Positions 1 through 8,160 of a DNA stretch of 64,000 nt are shown here, piece by piece (position 1 is the stretch's first letter; each line of letters starts with the position of its first letter). A model generated the notes under the pieces. The model made no database searches and was not told the origin of the DNA. It saw only the letters and a program-made list of their open reading frames with translations. The stretch is from Microvirga antarctica (GTDB lineage: Bacteria > Pseudomonadota > Alphaproteobacteria > Rhizobiales > Beijerinckiaceae), in the NCBI RefSeq assembly GCF_017921815.1, contig NZ_JAGEMM010000002.1, positions 124,001-188,000 on the forward strand, given 5' to 3'. The translations under genes and the position numbers were made by a program.

Positions 1-1
1 G

Positions 2-388
2 CGCGCCATGCGCGAGAGCGGCGGCGGTTCGATCATCCTTGTCGGCTCGCAACTGGCCATCGCCGGCGGCCGCGCCAATGCTGCCTATCTCAGCACGAAG
101 GGCGCGATCGGCAGCCTCGCGCGGAGCATGGCGCTCGATCACGCGGCCGATTCCATCCGCGTCAACGTGCTGGTGCCCGGCGCCATCGATACGCCGTTGC
201 TGCAGACCGCCTTCCGACGCCGCGCCGACCCGGATGCCGCCCGCGCCGCCTCCGTTGCCCGCCACCCGCTGGGACGTCTCGGTTTGCCCGAAGAAGTCGC
301 ACAGGCTGCCGTGTTTCTCGCCAGCGACGAATCGTCCTTCACGACCGGATCTTGTCTGATGGTCGACGGTGGCTGGCTCGCCGCCTGA
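2..388 (+). CDS. SDR-family NAD(P)-dependent oxidoreductase, 3' part
   Basis: C-terminal part of a short-chain dehydrogenase/reductase; the reading frame is open at the window's left edge, so the N-terminal NAD(P)-binding Rossmann half lies outside. Visible are the active-site serine region (LVGSQLA), the catalytic tyrosine-lysine pair in AYLSTKGAIG, the following RVNVLVPGAIDTP segment that contacts the cofactor, and the usual ending with FLASDESSFTTG and MVDGG. The substrate cannot be told from this fragment. Its last 50 bases overlap the 3' end of the convergent GntR gene. The adjacent regulator might control it, which is an inference. Confidence 0.9.
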   Translation, partial: RAMRESGGGSIILVGSQLAIAGGRANAAYLSTKGAIGSLARSMALDHAADSIRVNVLVPGAIDTPLLQTAFRRRADPDAARAASVARHPLGRLGLPEEVAQAAVFLASDESSFTTGSCLMVDGGWLAA

Positions 389-1115
389 CAGGCTCGCTCA
401 GAATCGGCGTGCTCGGTGGTGCAGTCTGCGGTGTCCGTTCGGACAGGAAATGCGCCTCCAGGATGATGCGCAGATCGCCTGGCGGGCCAGGGTCTTTCAC
501 CTGCGCCAGGATCTGATCGCGCAAGGCCTCGTGCCGACGCACGACCACCCACAGGTCGATATCGCGAAACCGCGCCAGGTTGAGAATGATCAGCACGTGC
601 CGCGCGATGGTGTTCCACAGGGTGCCGATGATGGCGTTGTGGGCGGCCTCGCAGATGACCCGGTGAAATTCCACGTCCGCCCGCAGGATGCCCTGCGAAT
701 CCCCCGCGTGAGCTGCCGCGCGCATGGTCGCGATCGCGCCGTCGAGCTCCGCCGGATCGGCTTCGCCTGTCTGCCATGCGGCGATGGCGTCCCGCAACAG
801 CAGCGTTTCGAGATCGATGCGCGCTTCCTGCACGCTCTGGATCATCTTGGGTGAGAACGACGCGACCCGGAACCCGCGATGGCCGCCGCCGAGCAGGATC
901 CCCTGGGTATGGAGAACCTTCAGGGCCTCCCGCACGGGGACGCGGCTTACTCCCATCTTCAGGGCCAGCGTCGTCTCCACGATGCGTTCGTCGGCGCCGA
1001 GCCGGCGCACCGCAATCGCTTCGGCGATGGAATTGGCGATCGCCTCAGGAAGAGATTCCCGACGAATGTCTGGAAAGCGCGGTGCGGAGGGGATGCTCGC
1101 CGGGGTGCCTGCCAT
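339..1115 (-). CDS. GntR-family transcriptional regulator with FCD domain
   Basis: 258-residue DNA-binding regulator of the FadR subfamily. Residues about 20-85 form the winged helix-turn-helix (MGVSRVPVREAL is the recognition region, then GGHRGFRVASFS for the wing). Residues about 95-225 are an all-helical FCD ligand domain with candidate metal ligands in RADVEFHRVICEAAHN, VVRRHEALRDQI and LEAHFL. FCD regulators usually bind small carboxylates or sugar acids and repress neighbouring catabolic genes. The Arg/Ser-rich tail after residue 230 is atypical and comes from reading 50 bases into the convergent SDR gene. The ligand is unknown. A short palindrome just upstream may be its operator. Confidence 0.9.
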   Translation of the reverse strand: MAGTPASIPSAPRFPDIRRESLPEAIANSIAEAIAVRRLGADERIVETTLALKMGVSRVPVREALKVLHTQGILLGGGHRGFRVASFSPKMIQSVQEARIDLETLLLRDAIAAWQTGEADPAELDGAIATMRAAAHAGDSQGILRADVEFHRVICEAAHNAIIGTLWNTIARHVLIILNLARFRDIDLWVVVRRHEALRDQILAQVKDPGPPGDLRIILEAHFLSERTPQTAPPSTPILSEPVRRRASHRRPSDKIRS

Positions 1116-1142
1116 GACTCACTTGCGGTTAATGCCTGTCGT

Positions 1143-1153
1143 TTGTTATACAA
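1143..1153. promoter_or_regulatory. Possible GntR/FCD operator
   Basis: The sequence ttgttatacaa lies 27 bases before the start codon of the divergent GntR gene. Its outer four bases form an inverted repeat (ttgt/acaa) around an AT centre, the form common for FCD-type GntR operators. Autoregulation is inferred from position only. Confidence 0.35.
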
Positions 1154-1309
1154 CCTTACGGCCCTTCGGCAACCGTCGACGTCAGCGCGGCGCTGTTTCA
1201 GCCCGCCGCAAACCTTACAAACAATTCATCTTGCCGACGGCATGCCGTAACGCAGGCGGCATCATGTTGTTCTCATGCAGAACCCCATCGGGTTCCGGAG
1301 GAGAGACAC

Positions 1310-2524
1310 ATGTTGAAGAATTCTGCCGGCCGGGGCCGGAACCGTACGGCCAAGTTTCTTGGCGCAGCAGCTATCGCAGCCCTGATCGCCGGCGGCGCTG
1401 TCGAGAGCGGCCTCATCGCATCCACGCCGGCTCATGCCGAGCTTCGCTCGATGGCCCAGCCCGTCCAGGGGCTGCCGTCCTTCGCCGACGTCATCGAGCG
1501 GGTCAAGCCTGCCGTCGTCGCCGTGAAGGTGAAGGTCCTCAACACTGCCGATCGCGGCGATGATGGCGAAGGCCAGCAGTTCTCCATGCCGGATCTTCCT
1601 CCCGGCCACCCCATGGAGCGCTTCTTCAAGCAGTTCCGCGACCAGCAGCAGGGTCAGCGCGGTGGACGCGGCGAGAATCAGCAGCGCCCCCGCCAGTTCG
1701 GCCAGTCGCTCGGCTCCGGCTTCTTCGTCTCGGCTGACGGCTATGTGGTGACCAACAACCACGTGGTCGACAACGCATCCGAAGTGCAGGTGACCATGGA
1801 TAACGGCGAGACGCTCGACGCCAAGGTGATAGGCGTCGACCCGAAGACCGATCTCGCACTCCTGAAGGTCGAGGGCAGCGATTTCCCCTATGTTCGCCTT
1901 GCGGGCCAGAAGGCACGGATCGGCGAGTGGGTTCTGGCGGTCGGCAATCCGTTCGGCCTCGGCGGCACGGTCACGGCCGGCATCGTCTCGGCCCAGCACC
2001 GCGATATCGGCGCCGGTCCGTATGACGACTACATCCAGATCGACGCCTCGGTGAACAAGGGCAATTCGGGTGGCCCGACCTTCAACCTCGCGGGTGAAGT
2101 GATCGGCGTGAACACCGCCATCTTCTCGCCCTCCGGCGGCAACGTTGGCATCGCCTTCGCGGTTCCGGCCAGCACCGTCGAGAACGTCGTGGCCTCGCTC
2201 AAGGATAAGGGGTCGGTCACCCGCGGCTTCATCGGCGTGCAGATGCAGCCGGTCACCAAGGAGATCGCCGAGGCGATCGGCCTCAAGGAGGCCAAGGGCG
2301 CCCTCGTGGCGGAAGCCATCAAGGACGGCCCGGCCGCGAAGGCCGGCGTCAAGACCGGCGATACCATCGTGGCGGTCGACGGCGAGCGCATCAACGAGGC
2401 CAAGGACCTCTCGCGCCGCGTGGCGCAGGTCGCACCGGGCAAGACCCTGTCGCTCACGCTCTACCGTGAAGGCAAGGAGCGCAAGGTGACACTCGAGGTC
2501 GCAAGCCAGCCCAAGGGCGTCTGA
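1310..2524 (+). CDS. degP: Periplasmic trypsin-like serine protease, HtrA/Do family, single PDZ
   Basis: 404 residues. The N-terminal export signal is hydrophobic at about residues 16-40 and ends near STPAHA. The protease domain has the catalytic triad His151 (TNNHVV), Asp181 (KTDLALL) and Ser253 (GNSGG). One PDZ domain follows at about residues 295-390 (TRGFIGVQMQ ... GVKTGDTIVAVDG). HtrA proteases degrade or refold damaged envelope proteins. Typical DegP/DegQ proteins of related bacteria carry two PDZ domains and run to about 450-520 residues; here the frame ends cleanly after PDZ1, so the layout is DegS-like, although a cleavable signal seems likelier than an anchor. A strong Shine-Dalgarno (ggaggaga) precedes the ATG. 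It sits upstream of a two-component pair, a common arrangement in Rhizobiales. Confidence 0.93.
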   Translation: MLKNSAGRGRNRTAKFLGAAAIAALIAGGAVESGLIASTPAHAELRSMAQPVQGLPSFADVIERVKPAVVAVKVKVLNTADRGDDGEGQQFSMPDLPPGHPMERFFKQFRDQQQGQRGGRGENQQRPRQFGQSLGSGFFVSADGYVVTNNHVVDNASEVQVTMDNGETLDAKVIGVDPKTDLALLKVEGSDFPYVRLAGQKARIGEWVLAVGNPFGLGGTVTAGIVSAQHRDIGAGPYDDYIQIDASVNKGNSGGPTFNLAGEVIGVNTAIFSPSGGNVGIAFAVPASTVENVVASLKDKGSVTRGFIGVQMQPVTKEIAEAIGLKEAKGALVAEAIKDGPAAKAGVKTGDTIVAVDGERINEAKDLSRRVAQVAPGKTLSLTLYREGKERKVTLEVASQPKGV

Positions 2525-2562
2525 TCAGGAGTCTTCGGTGGCATGCCCCCGCCGCCGAATTC

Positions 2563-2594
2563 TGTCCCGAAGCGCTGATCGGTGCTTCGGGACA
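2563..2594 (+). terminator. Hairpin downstream of the htrA gene
   Basis: Perfect 11-bp stem (2563-2573 with 2584-2594) around a 10-base loop, 38 bases after the stop codon. No T-run follows, so it may act as an mRNA-stabilising structure or as a weak or Rho-assisted terminator. Confidence 0.5.
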
Positions 2595-2648
2595 CCTTGA
2601 GATACCGGGATTTCTAGCCTAGAGCCCCGCGTAAACCGGTATCTTCTG

Positions 2649-2708
2649 CCCACGGCAGGCTAGCCGATCCCCCCCCTCCAGGGCCGGCCTGCCGTGGGAG
2701 CATTTTTT
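2649..2708 (+). terminator. Long-loop hairpin with T-run before the response regulator gene
   Basis: A perfect 12-bp inverted repeat (2649-2660 and 2687-2698) encloses a 26-base loop and is followed by six T residues at 2703-2708, only 17 bases before the regulator's ATG. It can act as an intrinsic terminator for htrA or as an attenuator limiting read-through into the two-component genes. Confidence 0.6.
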
Positions 2709-2725
2709 CCGTTACAGTCAGGGCC

Positions 2726-3421
2726 ATGCGGATTCTCATCATCGAAGACGACAAGGAGGCTGCGGCCTACCTCGTCAAAGCCTTCCGGGAAGCGGGCCAC
2801 ATGGCGGACCACGCGGCAGACGGCCTCGACGGCTACGCCATGGCCGAAGCCGGGGACTATGATGTCCTCGTGGTCGACCGGATGCTGCCCAAGCTCGACG
2901 GCCTGTCGCTCATCCGCTCCTTGCGCGAGCAGAAGGTCGAATCCCCCGTTCTGATCCTTTCCGCCCTTGGCCAGGTCGATGACCGCGTCAAAGGCCTGCG
3001 CGCCGGCGGCGACGACTACCTCCCCAAGCCTTACGCCTTCTCCGAACTGCTCGCCCGCGTGGAGGTTCTGGCGCGGCGGCGATCGAGCGTGTCGAAGGCG
3101 GAGCCGACCACCTATCGGGTCGGGGATCTCGAACTCGACCGGTTGTCCCATCGGGTCATCCGCTCCGGCCATGAGATCATCCTGCAACCGCGTGAGTTCC
3201 GGCTCCTCGAATACCTGATGAAGAACGCCAATCAGGTTGTCACCCGCACGATGCTGCTGGAGCATGTGTGGGATTATCATTTCGATCCGCAGACCAACGT
3301 CATCGACGTCCATGTGTCGCGGCTGCGCGCCAAGATCGACAAGGGCTTCGACAAGCCGCTCATCCATACGATTCGGGGCGCCGGCTACATGGTCCGCGTC
3401 GGCGGCGAGGCAGACGAGTGA
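2726..3421 (+). CDS. Two-component response regulator, OmpR/PhoB family
   Basis: 231 residues. The receiver domain (about 1-115) has the acidic pocket EDD at residues 7-9, phospho-acceptor Asp51 in VVDRMLPKLDG, and a conserved lysine in YLPKPYAF. The C-terminal winged-helix DNA-binding domain (about 130-225) includes LQPREFRLLEYL and the ending IHTIRGAGYMV. It receives phosphate from the kinase encoded next, whose GTG start overlaps its stop codon (GTGA), so the two are translationally coupled. Position next to an HtrA protease suggests an envelope-stress role, which is inference from context. Confidence 0.93.
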   Translation: MRILIIEDDKEAAAYLVKAFREAGHMADHAADGLDGYAMAEAGDYDVLVVDRMLPKLDGLSLIRSLREQKVESPVLILSALGQVDDRVKGLRAGGDDYLPKPYAFSELLARVEVLARRRSSVSKAEPTTYRVGDLELDRLSHRVIRSGHEIILQPREFRLLEYLMKNANQVVTRTMLLEHVWDYHFDPQTNVIDVHVSRLRAKIDKGFDKPLIHTIRGAGYMVRVGGEADE

Positions 3422-4854
3422 GCGCGCTCGGCAAGCTGTTCCGCACCACCGCGTTCAAGCTCTCTTTCGCCTATCTGGTGGTGTTTGCACTGTTCGCCCT
3501 GGTGGCGCTCGGCTACGTGGCGTGGAACGCGCAGCGCCTTCTCACCGATCAGTTCAACTCCACCATCGAGGCGGAGATCAACGGCTTGTCCGAGCAGTAT
3601 CGCCTCGGCGGGCTCCGGCGCCTGGTCAATATCGTCGAGCGGCGGTCGCGCGCACCGGGCGCATCGCTCTATCTCGTCACCACCAATACGGGTGAACGCG
3701 TGGCCGGCAACGTGGGCGCGCTGCCGCCGGGCGTCATCGACCATCCCGGCCAGTTCGAGACGCCCTATACCCGCACCGACGAGGCCGATTCCCAGCCCAG
3801 CAATGCGCTCGTTCGCGTTTACCTTCTGCCGAGCGGTTTCCGCCTGCTGGTCGGCCGCGACATGGAGGAAAGCGCGCGCCTGCGGGACGTCATCCGCCGG
3901 GCGTTCGGCTATTCGCTGTTGTTCATCGGCGTGATGGGCTGCGCCGGCGGCTGGTTCATCACCCGTCGTGTGCTGCGACGCATCGACGACATGACCGATA
4001 CAGCCCGCACGATCATGGCAGGCGATCTCGACGGACGGCTCAAGGTCGCCGGAACCGGCGACGAACTCGACCGGCTCGCCGAGAACCTCAATGCGATGCT
4101 CGATCGCATCGGCGAGCTGATGCATGGCATGCGCGAGGTCTCGGACAACATCGCGCATGATCTCAAGACACCCCTGACACGCCTGCGCAACAAGGCCGAC
4201 GAGGCGCTGCGTCTTGCCAAGACCCCCGAGGAATTGCGGGCTGCCCTCGAGGCCAATATCGAAGAGAGCGACAACCTCATCCGGATCTTCAACGCGCTCC
4301 TGATGATCGCGCGTCTGGAGGCCGGCAATGCCCGCGAGGGCCTTTCCGATTTCGACGCCGCCGAGGCCGTGCGGGATGTGGCCGAACTCTACGAGGCCCT
4401 TGCCGATGAGGCGGGAATCTCGCTGGTGGTCGACGTGCAGGACGACCTGCCGCTCCACGGCAGCCGGGAACTCCTCGGCCAGGCCGTCGCCAATCTTCTC
4501 GACAACGCACTGAAATATGGCGCTCCCACCGGGCCCGACGCGCTCGCAGAGCCGATCACCGTCACGGCCCTGCGGGACAAGGGCGAGGTTCGCATCGTCG
4601 TGGCCGACCGGGGGCCGGGTATTCCCGAGGATGAGCGCGCGCATGTGCTCGAACGGTTCGTGCGGCTCGAATCCGCCCGCTCCCGACCGGGCTTTGGGCT
4701 CGGCCTCAGTCTGGCTGCCGCTGTCGCGCGGCTGCATGGGGGCGCCCTTACGCTGGAGAGCAACGGGCCGGGCCTGCGCGTGGTGCTGACGCTGCCGCTG
4801 ACGGTCGCCAGCCGGCCCGCTGGCGATCCGGGCGCCGCGTTGACCGATCCGTAA
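3418..4854 (+). CDS. Sensor histidine kinase with HAMP domain
   Basis: 478-residue membrane kinase, partner of the preceding regulator. The GTG at 3418 overlaps the regulator's TGA and has a good Shine-Dalgarno (ggcgagg). Two transmembrane segments (about residues 12-38 and 163-183) bracket a periplasmic sensor domain of about 125 residues. A HAMP linker follows, then HisKA with phospho-acceptor His247 (AHDLKTPLTRLR) and a HATPase domain with N-box NLLDNALKYG, G1 DRGPGIP and G2 GFGLGLS. The in-frame extension upstream of 3418 lies inside the regulator gene and is not used. The signal sensed cannot be inferred from sequence. Confidence 0.93.
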   Translation: MSALGKLFRTTAFKLSFAYLVVFALFALVALGYVAWNAQRLLTDQFNSTIEAEINGLSEQYRLGGLRRLVNIVERRSRAPGASLYLVTTNTGERVAGNVGALPPGVIDHPGQFETPYTRTDEADSQPSNALVRVYLLPSGFRLLVGRDMEESARLRDVIRRAFGYSLLFIGVMGCAGGWFITRRVLRRIDDMTDTARTIMAGDLDGRLKVAGTGDELDRLAENLNAMLDRIGELMHGMREVSDNIAHDLKTPLTRLRNKADEALRLAKTPEELRAALEANIEESDNLIRIFNALLMIARLEAGNAREGLSDFDAAEAVRDVAELYEALADEAGISLVVDVQDDLPLHGSRELLGQAVANLLDNALKYGAPTGPDALAEPITVTALRDKGEVRIVVADRGPGIPEDERAHVLERFVRLESARSRPGFGLGLSLAAAVARLHGGALTLESNGPGLRVVLTLPLTVASRPAGDPGAALTDP

Positions 4855-4926
4855 GGGCGAGATTTCGGTTGCGCCTTTCCATGCCCCGTGAACACTCCCC
4901 TCACGCAACACGACGAGGGAGTGCCC

Positions 4927-7881
4927 GTGCCTGATCCGTCCACCTCACTCATCGACCGGCTCTCAGCAACGCCGCCGGTATCGGATAGGGCCCGCGCGGA
5001 ATCGCTGCTCGGGGATTTTGTCGATCGCGTGCAGGAGGATCCGGAGAGCGCGGCGCTCCTGCCCCATCTCGCGGCCGGTCTCTTTCGCGACCTGATGCTG
5101 TCCATCGCCGACCACTCGCCGTTTCTCTGGCAGGTGATCGTCACCCGTCCAGCCCGGTTGCAGCAACTCGCGCTCAGATCGCCTCAAATCTCCCACGACG
5201 CCATCATCAGTTCCCAGCGGGATCTGTTCCGGGAGGTGCGGGCCGGGACCCTCTCGCGGGACGAGGCGGTGGCGGCATTCCGACAGAACCGCAACGCCCA
5301 CGCCCTGCTGGTGGCGCTCGCCGATATCGGCGGAATCTGGACGGTGGATGACGTCGTCGCGGCGCTCAGCGCCTTCGCGGATGCCTCCGTGCGCGGCGCG
5401 GTGGACCTTGTCCTGACGGAGACGGCGGATCTCGGCCGCATCGTCCTTCCCGATCCCGAGGCTCCCGGAGAAGGCTCGGGATTTACCGTTCTGGCGCTGG
5501 GCAAACACGGGGCCGGCGAGCTCAATTATTCCAGCGACATCGACCTCGTGGTGTTCTTCGATCCGGACGCTTCCTGCCTGCCGGAAGGCGCCGAGGCGCC
5601 GACGCTCTACACGCGCATCGCCCAGCAGGTCGCCCGGCTGCTGCAGGAGCGCACTGCCGACGGCTATGTCCACCGGGTCGATTATCGCCTGCGCCCCGAT
5701 CCCGGCTCGACGCCCACCGCCGTCTCGCTGCCCTCCGCCTACACCTATTACGAAACCGTCGGCCAGAACTGGGAACGGGCAGCCCTCATCAAGGCGCGTC
5801 CGGTTGCAGGCGACATCGCGCTGGGCGAGCGCTTCCTTGCCGATCTGCGTCCCTTCATCTGGCGCAAGTATTTCGATTTCGCGTCGATTGCGGATGTGCA
5901 TGCGATGAAGCGCCAGATCCATGCGGTTCGCGGGCATGACGAGATCGCGGTCGCGGGCCATGACATCAAGCTGGGACGCGGCGGCATTCGCGAGATTGAG
6001 TTTTTCGTCCAGACGCAGCAGCTGGTCTTCGGCGGAAGGCGGCCTGCTCTGCGCGGAAGGAGGACGCTCGACATGCTGGCGGCGCTCTGCGACGAGGAGT
6101 GGATCACCGCGCAGGCCCGGGACGAGCTTTCGCACGCCTATCGGTTCCTGCGCACCATCGAGCACCGCCTGCAGATGGTGGCCGACGAACAAACCCAGCG
6201 GCTGCCGTCGGATCTCCACGATCTCACGCGCTTCGCCCATTTCTGTGGCTATCCGGATCTCGCATCCTTTTCCGATGCGCTCACCGAGCAGGCGCGCACC
6301 GTACAGCGGCATTACGCGTTGCTGTTCGAGGAAGGACCGGAACTCGCCTCCGATATCGGCAGCCTGGTCTTCACCGGAACGTCGGACGATCCGGACACGC
6401 TGGCGACACTGGCGCGACTGGGCTTTCGCGAGCCCGAGCGCGCGGCGGAAACGATCCGTGGCTGGCATTTCGGCCGTCGCGCGGCCATCACGTCCCAGCG
6501 CGCCCGCGAGGTGCTGACCGAGCTGGTCCCGGCGCTGCTCAGCGCGCTCGGCGGCACGCCCGATCCCGACGCGGCCCTGGCAGCTCTCGACCGCGCGTTC
6601 GGGCGCATGCCCGCCGTGGTCGAGCTGCTCACCATCCTGCAATCGCACGACCGTTTGCGCCTTCTGTTCGCCGATCTGCTGGGTACCGCGCCGCGTCTTG
6701 CGGACATCGTCGCGCAATCGCCGCACGTCCTCGATGCCCTCATCGACCCGGCATTCGGCGAACCGGTGAGCGACGATGACGGCATCGACGAGCAGGTGCG
6801 CCAGATCATCGGCAGGCCATCCGACTATGAGGAGTTTCTCGACCGCTGCCGGGACGCGGCGCGACAGATGGGCTTTGTCACCGGTGCGCGCCTGCTCTCC
6901 GACATTCTCTCGCCGGCGCGGGCGGGCGAGGCCTATGCGGCGATCGCGCGGGCCATCGTGCGCGCGGCCTTCGAGCAGGTGCGGCGCAACTTCGAGGCCG
7001 ATCACGGCATCGTGCCGGGCGCCGAAGTCGCCGTGCTGGGTCTGGGCCGTCTCGGATCGCGCGAACTGACCGCGAGTTCCGATCTCGATCTCGTGGTCAT
7101 CTACGATTTTGACGAGGCGTCGCGCGAAAGCGACGGCGCGAAGAAACTCGATGTGGTGGTGTACTACACCCGCCTGACACAGCGCCTCGTTGCAGCGCTG
7201 ACGGTGCCGACCCGCCGCGGCCTGCTCTACGAAGTCGATCTGCGCCTGCGCCCGCAGGGTGGCAAAGGCCCGGTCGCTTCCCAGTTCCGGGGCTTCATCA
7301 ACTACCAGTCCAGCGAAGCAGACATCTGGGAACACATGGCCCTCACACGGGCACGGGTGATGGCCGGAGACGAAGCATTCGGCCAGCGCGTCACGCAGGC
7401 GGTCACCGAGCTTCTCGACACGCCGCGTGTTGCCAAGCGGGTGTTCAAGGATGTGCGGGCGATGCGCAAGCTCATCGCGCAGGAGAAGGGCGATGCCGAT
7501 CCGTGGGATCTCAAGCTCGCGCGCGGCGGTCTCACCGATCTCGATTTCATAGCCCAGGGTCTCCGGCTCGCGCACCCGGATTTGATCCCGACGCCGCCTG
7601 GCGCCTCCACCGCGATGGTGATCGCCCGCGCGCAGGAGGCGGGTCTCCTGAGCGAGCCGGATGCGCGCATCCTGCTGGACGCCCATCACAGCCTGGGCGA
7701 CGTCTTTCAGTGGCAGCGTCTGATGGCGGAGGGACCGTTCGACGCAACGACCCTGTCGCGTGCCATCCTCCAGCGCCTGGCGGCCGTCCTCGGCCTGCCC
7801 ACAGCCGAGGCGCTTCAGATCCACCTGACGCAGCTGCGCGGACAGGTCGTGAAGATTTTCGATAAAGTTCTACACTCCTGA
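4927..7881 (+). CDS. glnE: Bifunctional glutamine synthetase adenylyltransferase/deadenylyltransferase
   Basis: About 984 residues. It controls glutamine synthetase by adding AMP to, or removing it from, a tyrosine, in response to PII signals. Two nucleotidyltransferase domains are visible: the N-terminal deadenylylase with GELNYSSDIDLVVFFD and the C-terminal adenylylase with SRELTASSDLDLVVIYDFD, each followed by a helical regulatory segment. The start is uncertain. GTG at 4888 has no ribosome site, GTG at 4921 is one base from the purine run, and GTG at 4927 lies seven bases after gaggg, so I chose 4927. It follows the kinase gene by about 70 bases. Confidence 0.95.
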   Translation: MPDPSTSLIDRLSATPPVSDRARAESLLGDFVDRVQEDPESAALLPHLAAGLFRDLMLSIADHSPFLWQVIVTRPARLQQLALRSPQISHDAIISSQRDLFREVRAGTLSRDEAVAAFRQNRNAHALLVALADIGGIWTVDDVVAALSAFADASVRGAVDLVLTETADLGRIVLPDPEAPGEGSGFTVLALGKHGAGELNYSSDIDLVVFFDPDASCLPEGAEAPTLYTRIAQQVARLLQERTADGYVHRVDYRLRPDPGSTPTAVSLPSAYTYYETVGQNWERAALIKARPVAGDIALGERFLADLRPFIWRKYFDFASIADVHAMKRQIHAVRGHDEIAVAGHDIKLGRGGIREIEFFVQTQQLVFGGRRPALRGRRTLDMLAALCDEEWITAQARDELSHAYRFLRTIEHRLQMVADEQTQRLPSDLHDLTRFAHFCGYPDLASFSDALTEQARTVQRHYALLFEEGPELASDIGSLVFTGTSDDPDTLATLARLGFREPERAAETIRGWHFGRRAAITSQRAREVLTELVPALLSALGGTPDPDAALAALDRAFGRMPAVVELLTILQSHDRLRLLFADLLGTAPRLADIVAQSPHVLDALIDPAFGEPVSDDDGIDEQVRQIIGRPSDYEEFLDRCRDAARQMGFVTGARLLSDILSPARAGEAYAAIARAIVRAAFEQVRRNFEADHGIVPGAEVAVLGLGRLGSRELTASSDLDLVVIYDFDEASRESDGAKKLDVVVYYTRLTQRLVAALTVPTRRGLLYEVDLRLRPQGGKGPVASQFRGFINYQSSEADIWEHMALTRARVMAGDEAFGQRVTQAVTELLDTPRVAKRVFKDVRAMRKLIAQEKGDADPWDLKLARGGLTDLDFIAQGLRLAHPDLIPTPPGASTAMVIARAQEAGLLSEPDARILLDAHHSLGDVFQWQRLMAEGPFDATTLSRAILQRLAAVLGLPTAEALQIHLTQLRGQVVKIFDKVLHS

Positions 7882-8007
7882 CTTCACGGTATGAGTGCGT
7901 GTGGTTGACATCGGATCTGCGTAAAGCTCGCTGATCGAACAGAAAATCTGTGAAAGTGAACCAAGATCGGTAGATATTCGCGAGATCGTGAATCGAAAGA
8001 CTGGAAA

Positions 8008-8021
8008 AATTACCGGTAATT
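8008..8021. promoter_or_regulatory. 14-bp perfect palindrome upstream of the RTX gene
   Basis: aattaccggtaatt is a perfect dyad about 140 bases before the RTX start codon, within an AT-richer 279-base intergenic stretch. This size and symmetry suit a dimeric regulator. No regulator family is identified. Confidence 0.4.
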
Positions 8022-8160
8022 GCATGACGAATAGACATTTCTCCTGAAGGTTGTCTTGCTTCATCTGTGCTTTGTGCGATTTGTTACTTGATTGCTTTTT
8101 GGTACGTTGTAACGTCTGGAAACGGGTGCTGGGCTCGATGCCCGTCGCCACTGAGCCAGG

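Noticed and set aside
4963..7824. 953-codon open frame on the minus strand opposite glnE
   Set aside because: It is the antisense of a certain gene, has no recognisable domains, and arises from high GC at third positions.
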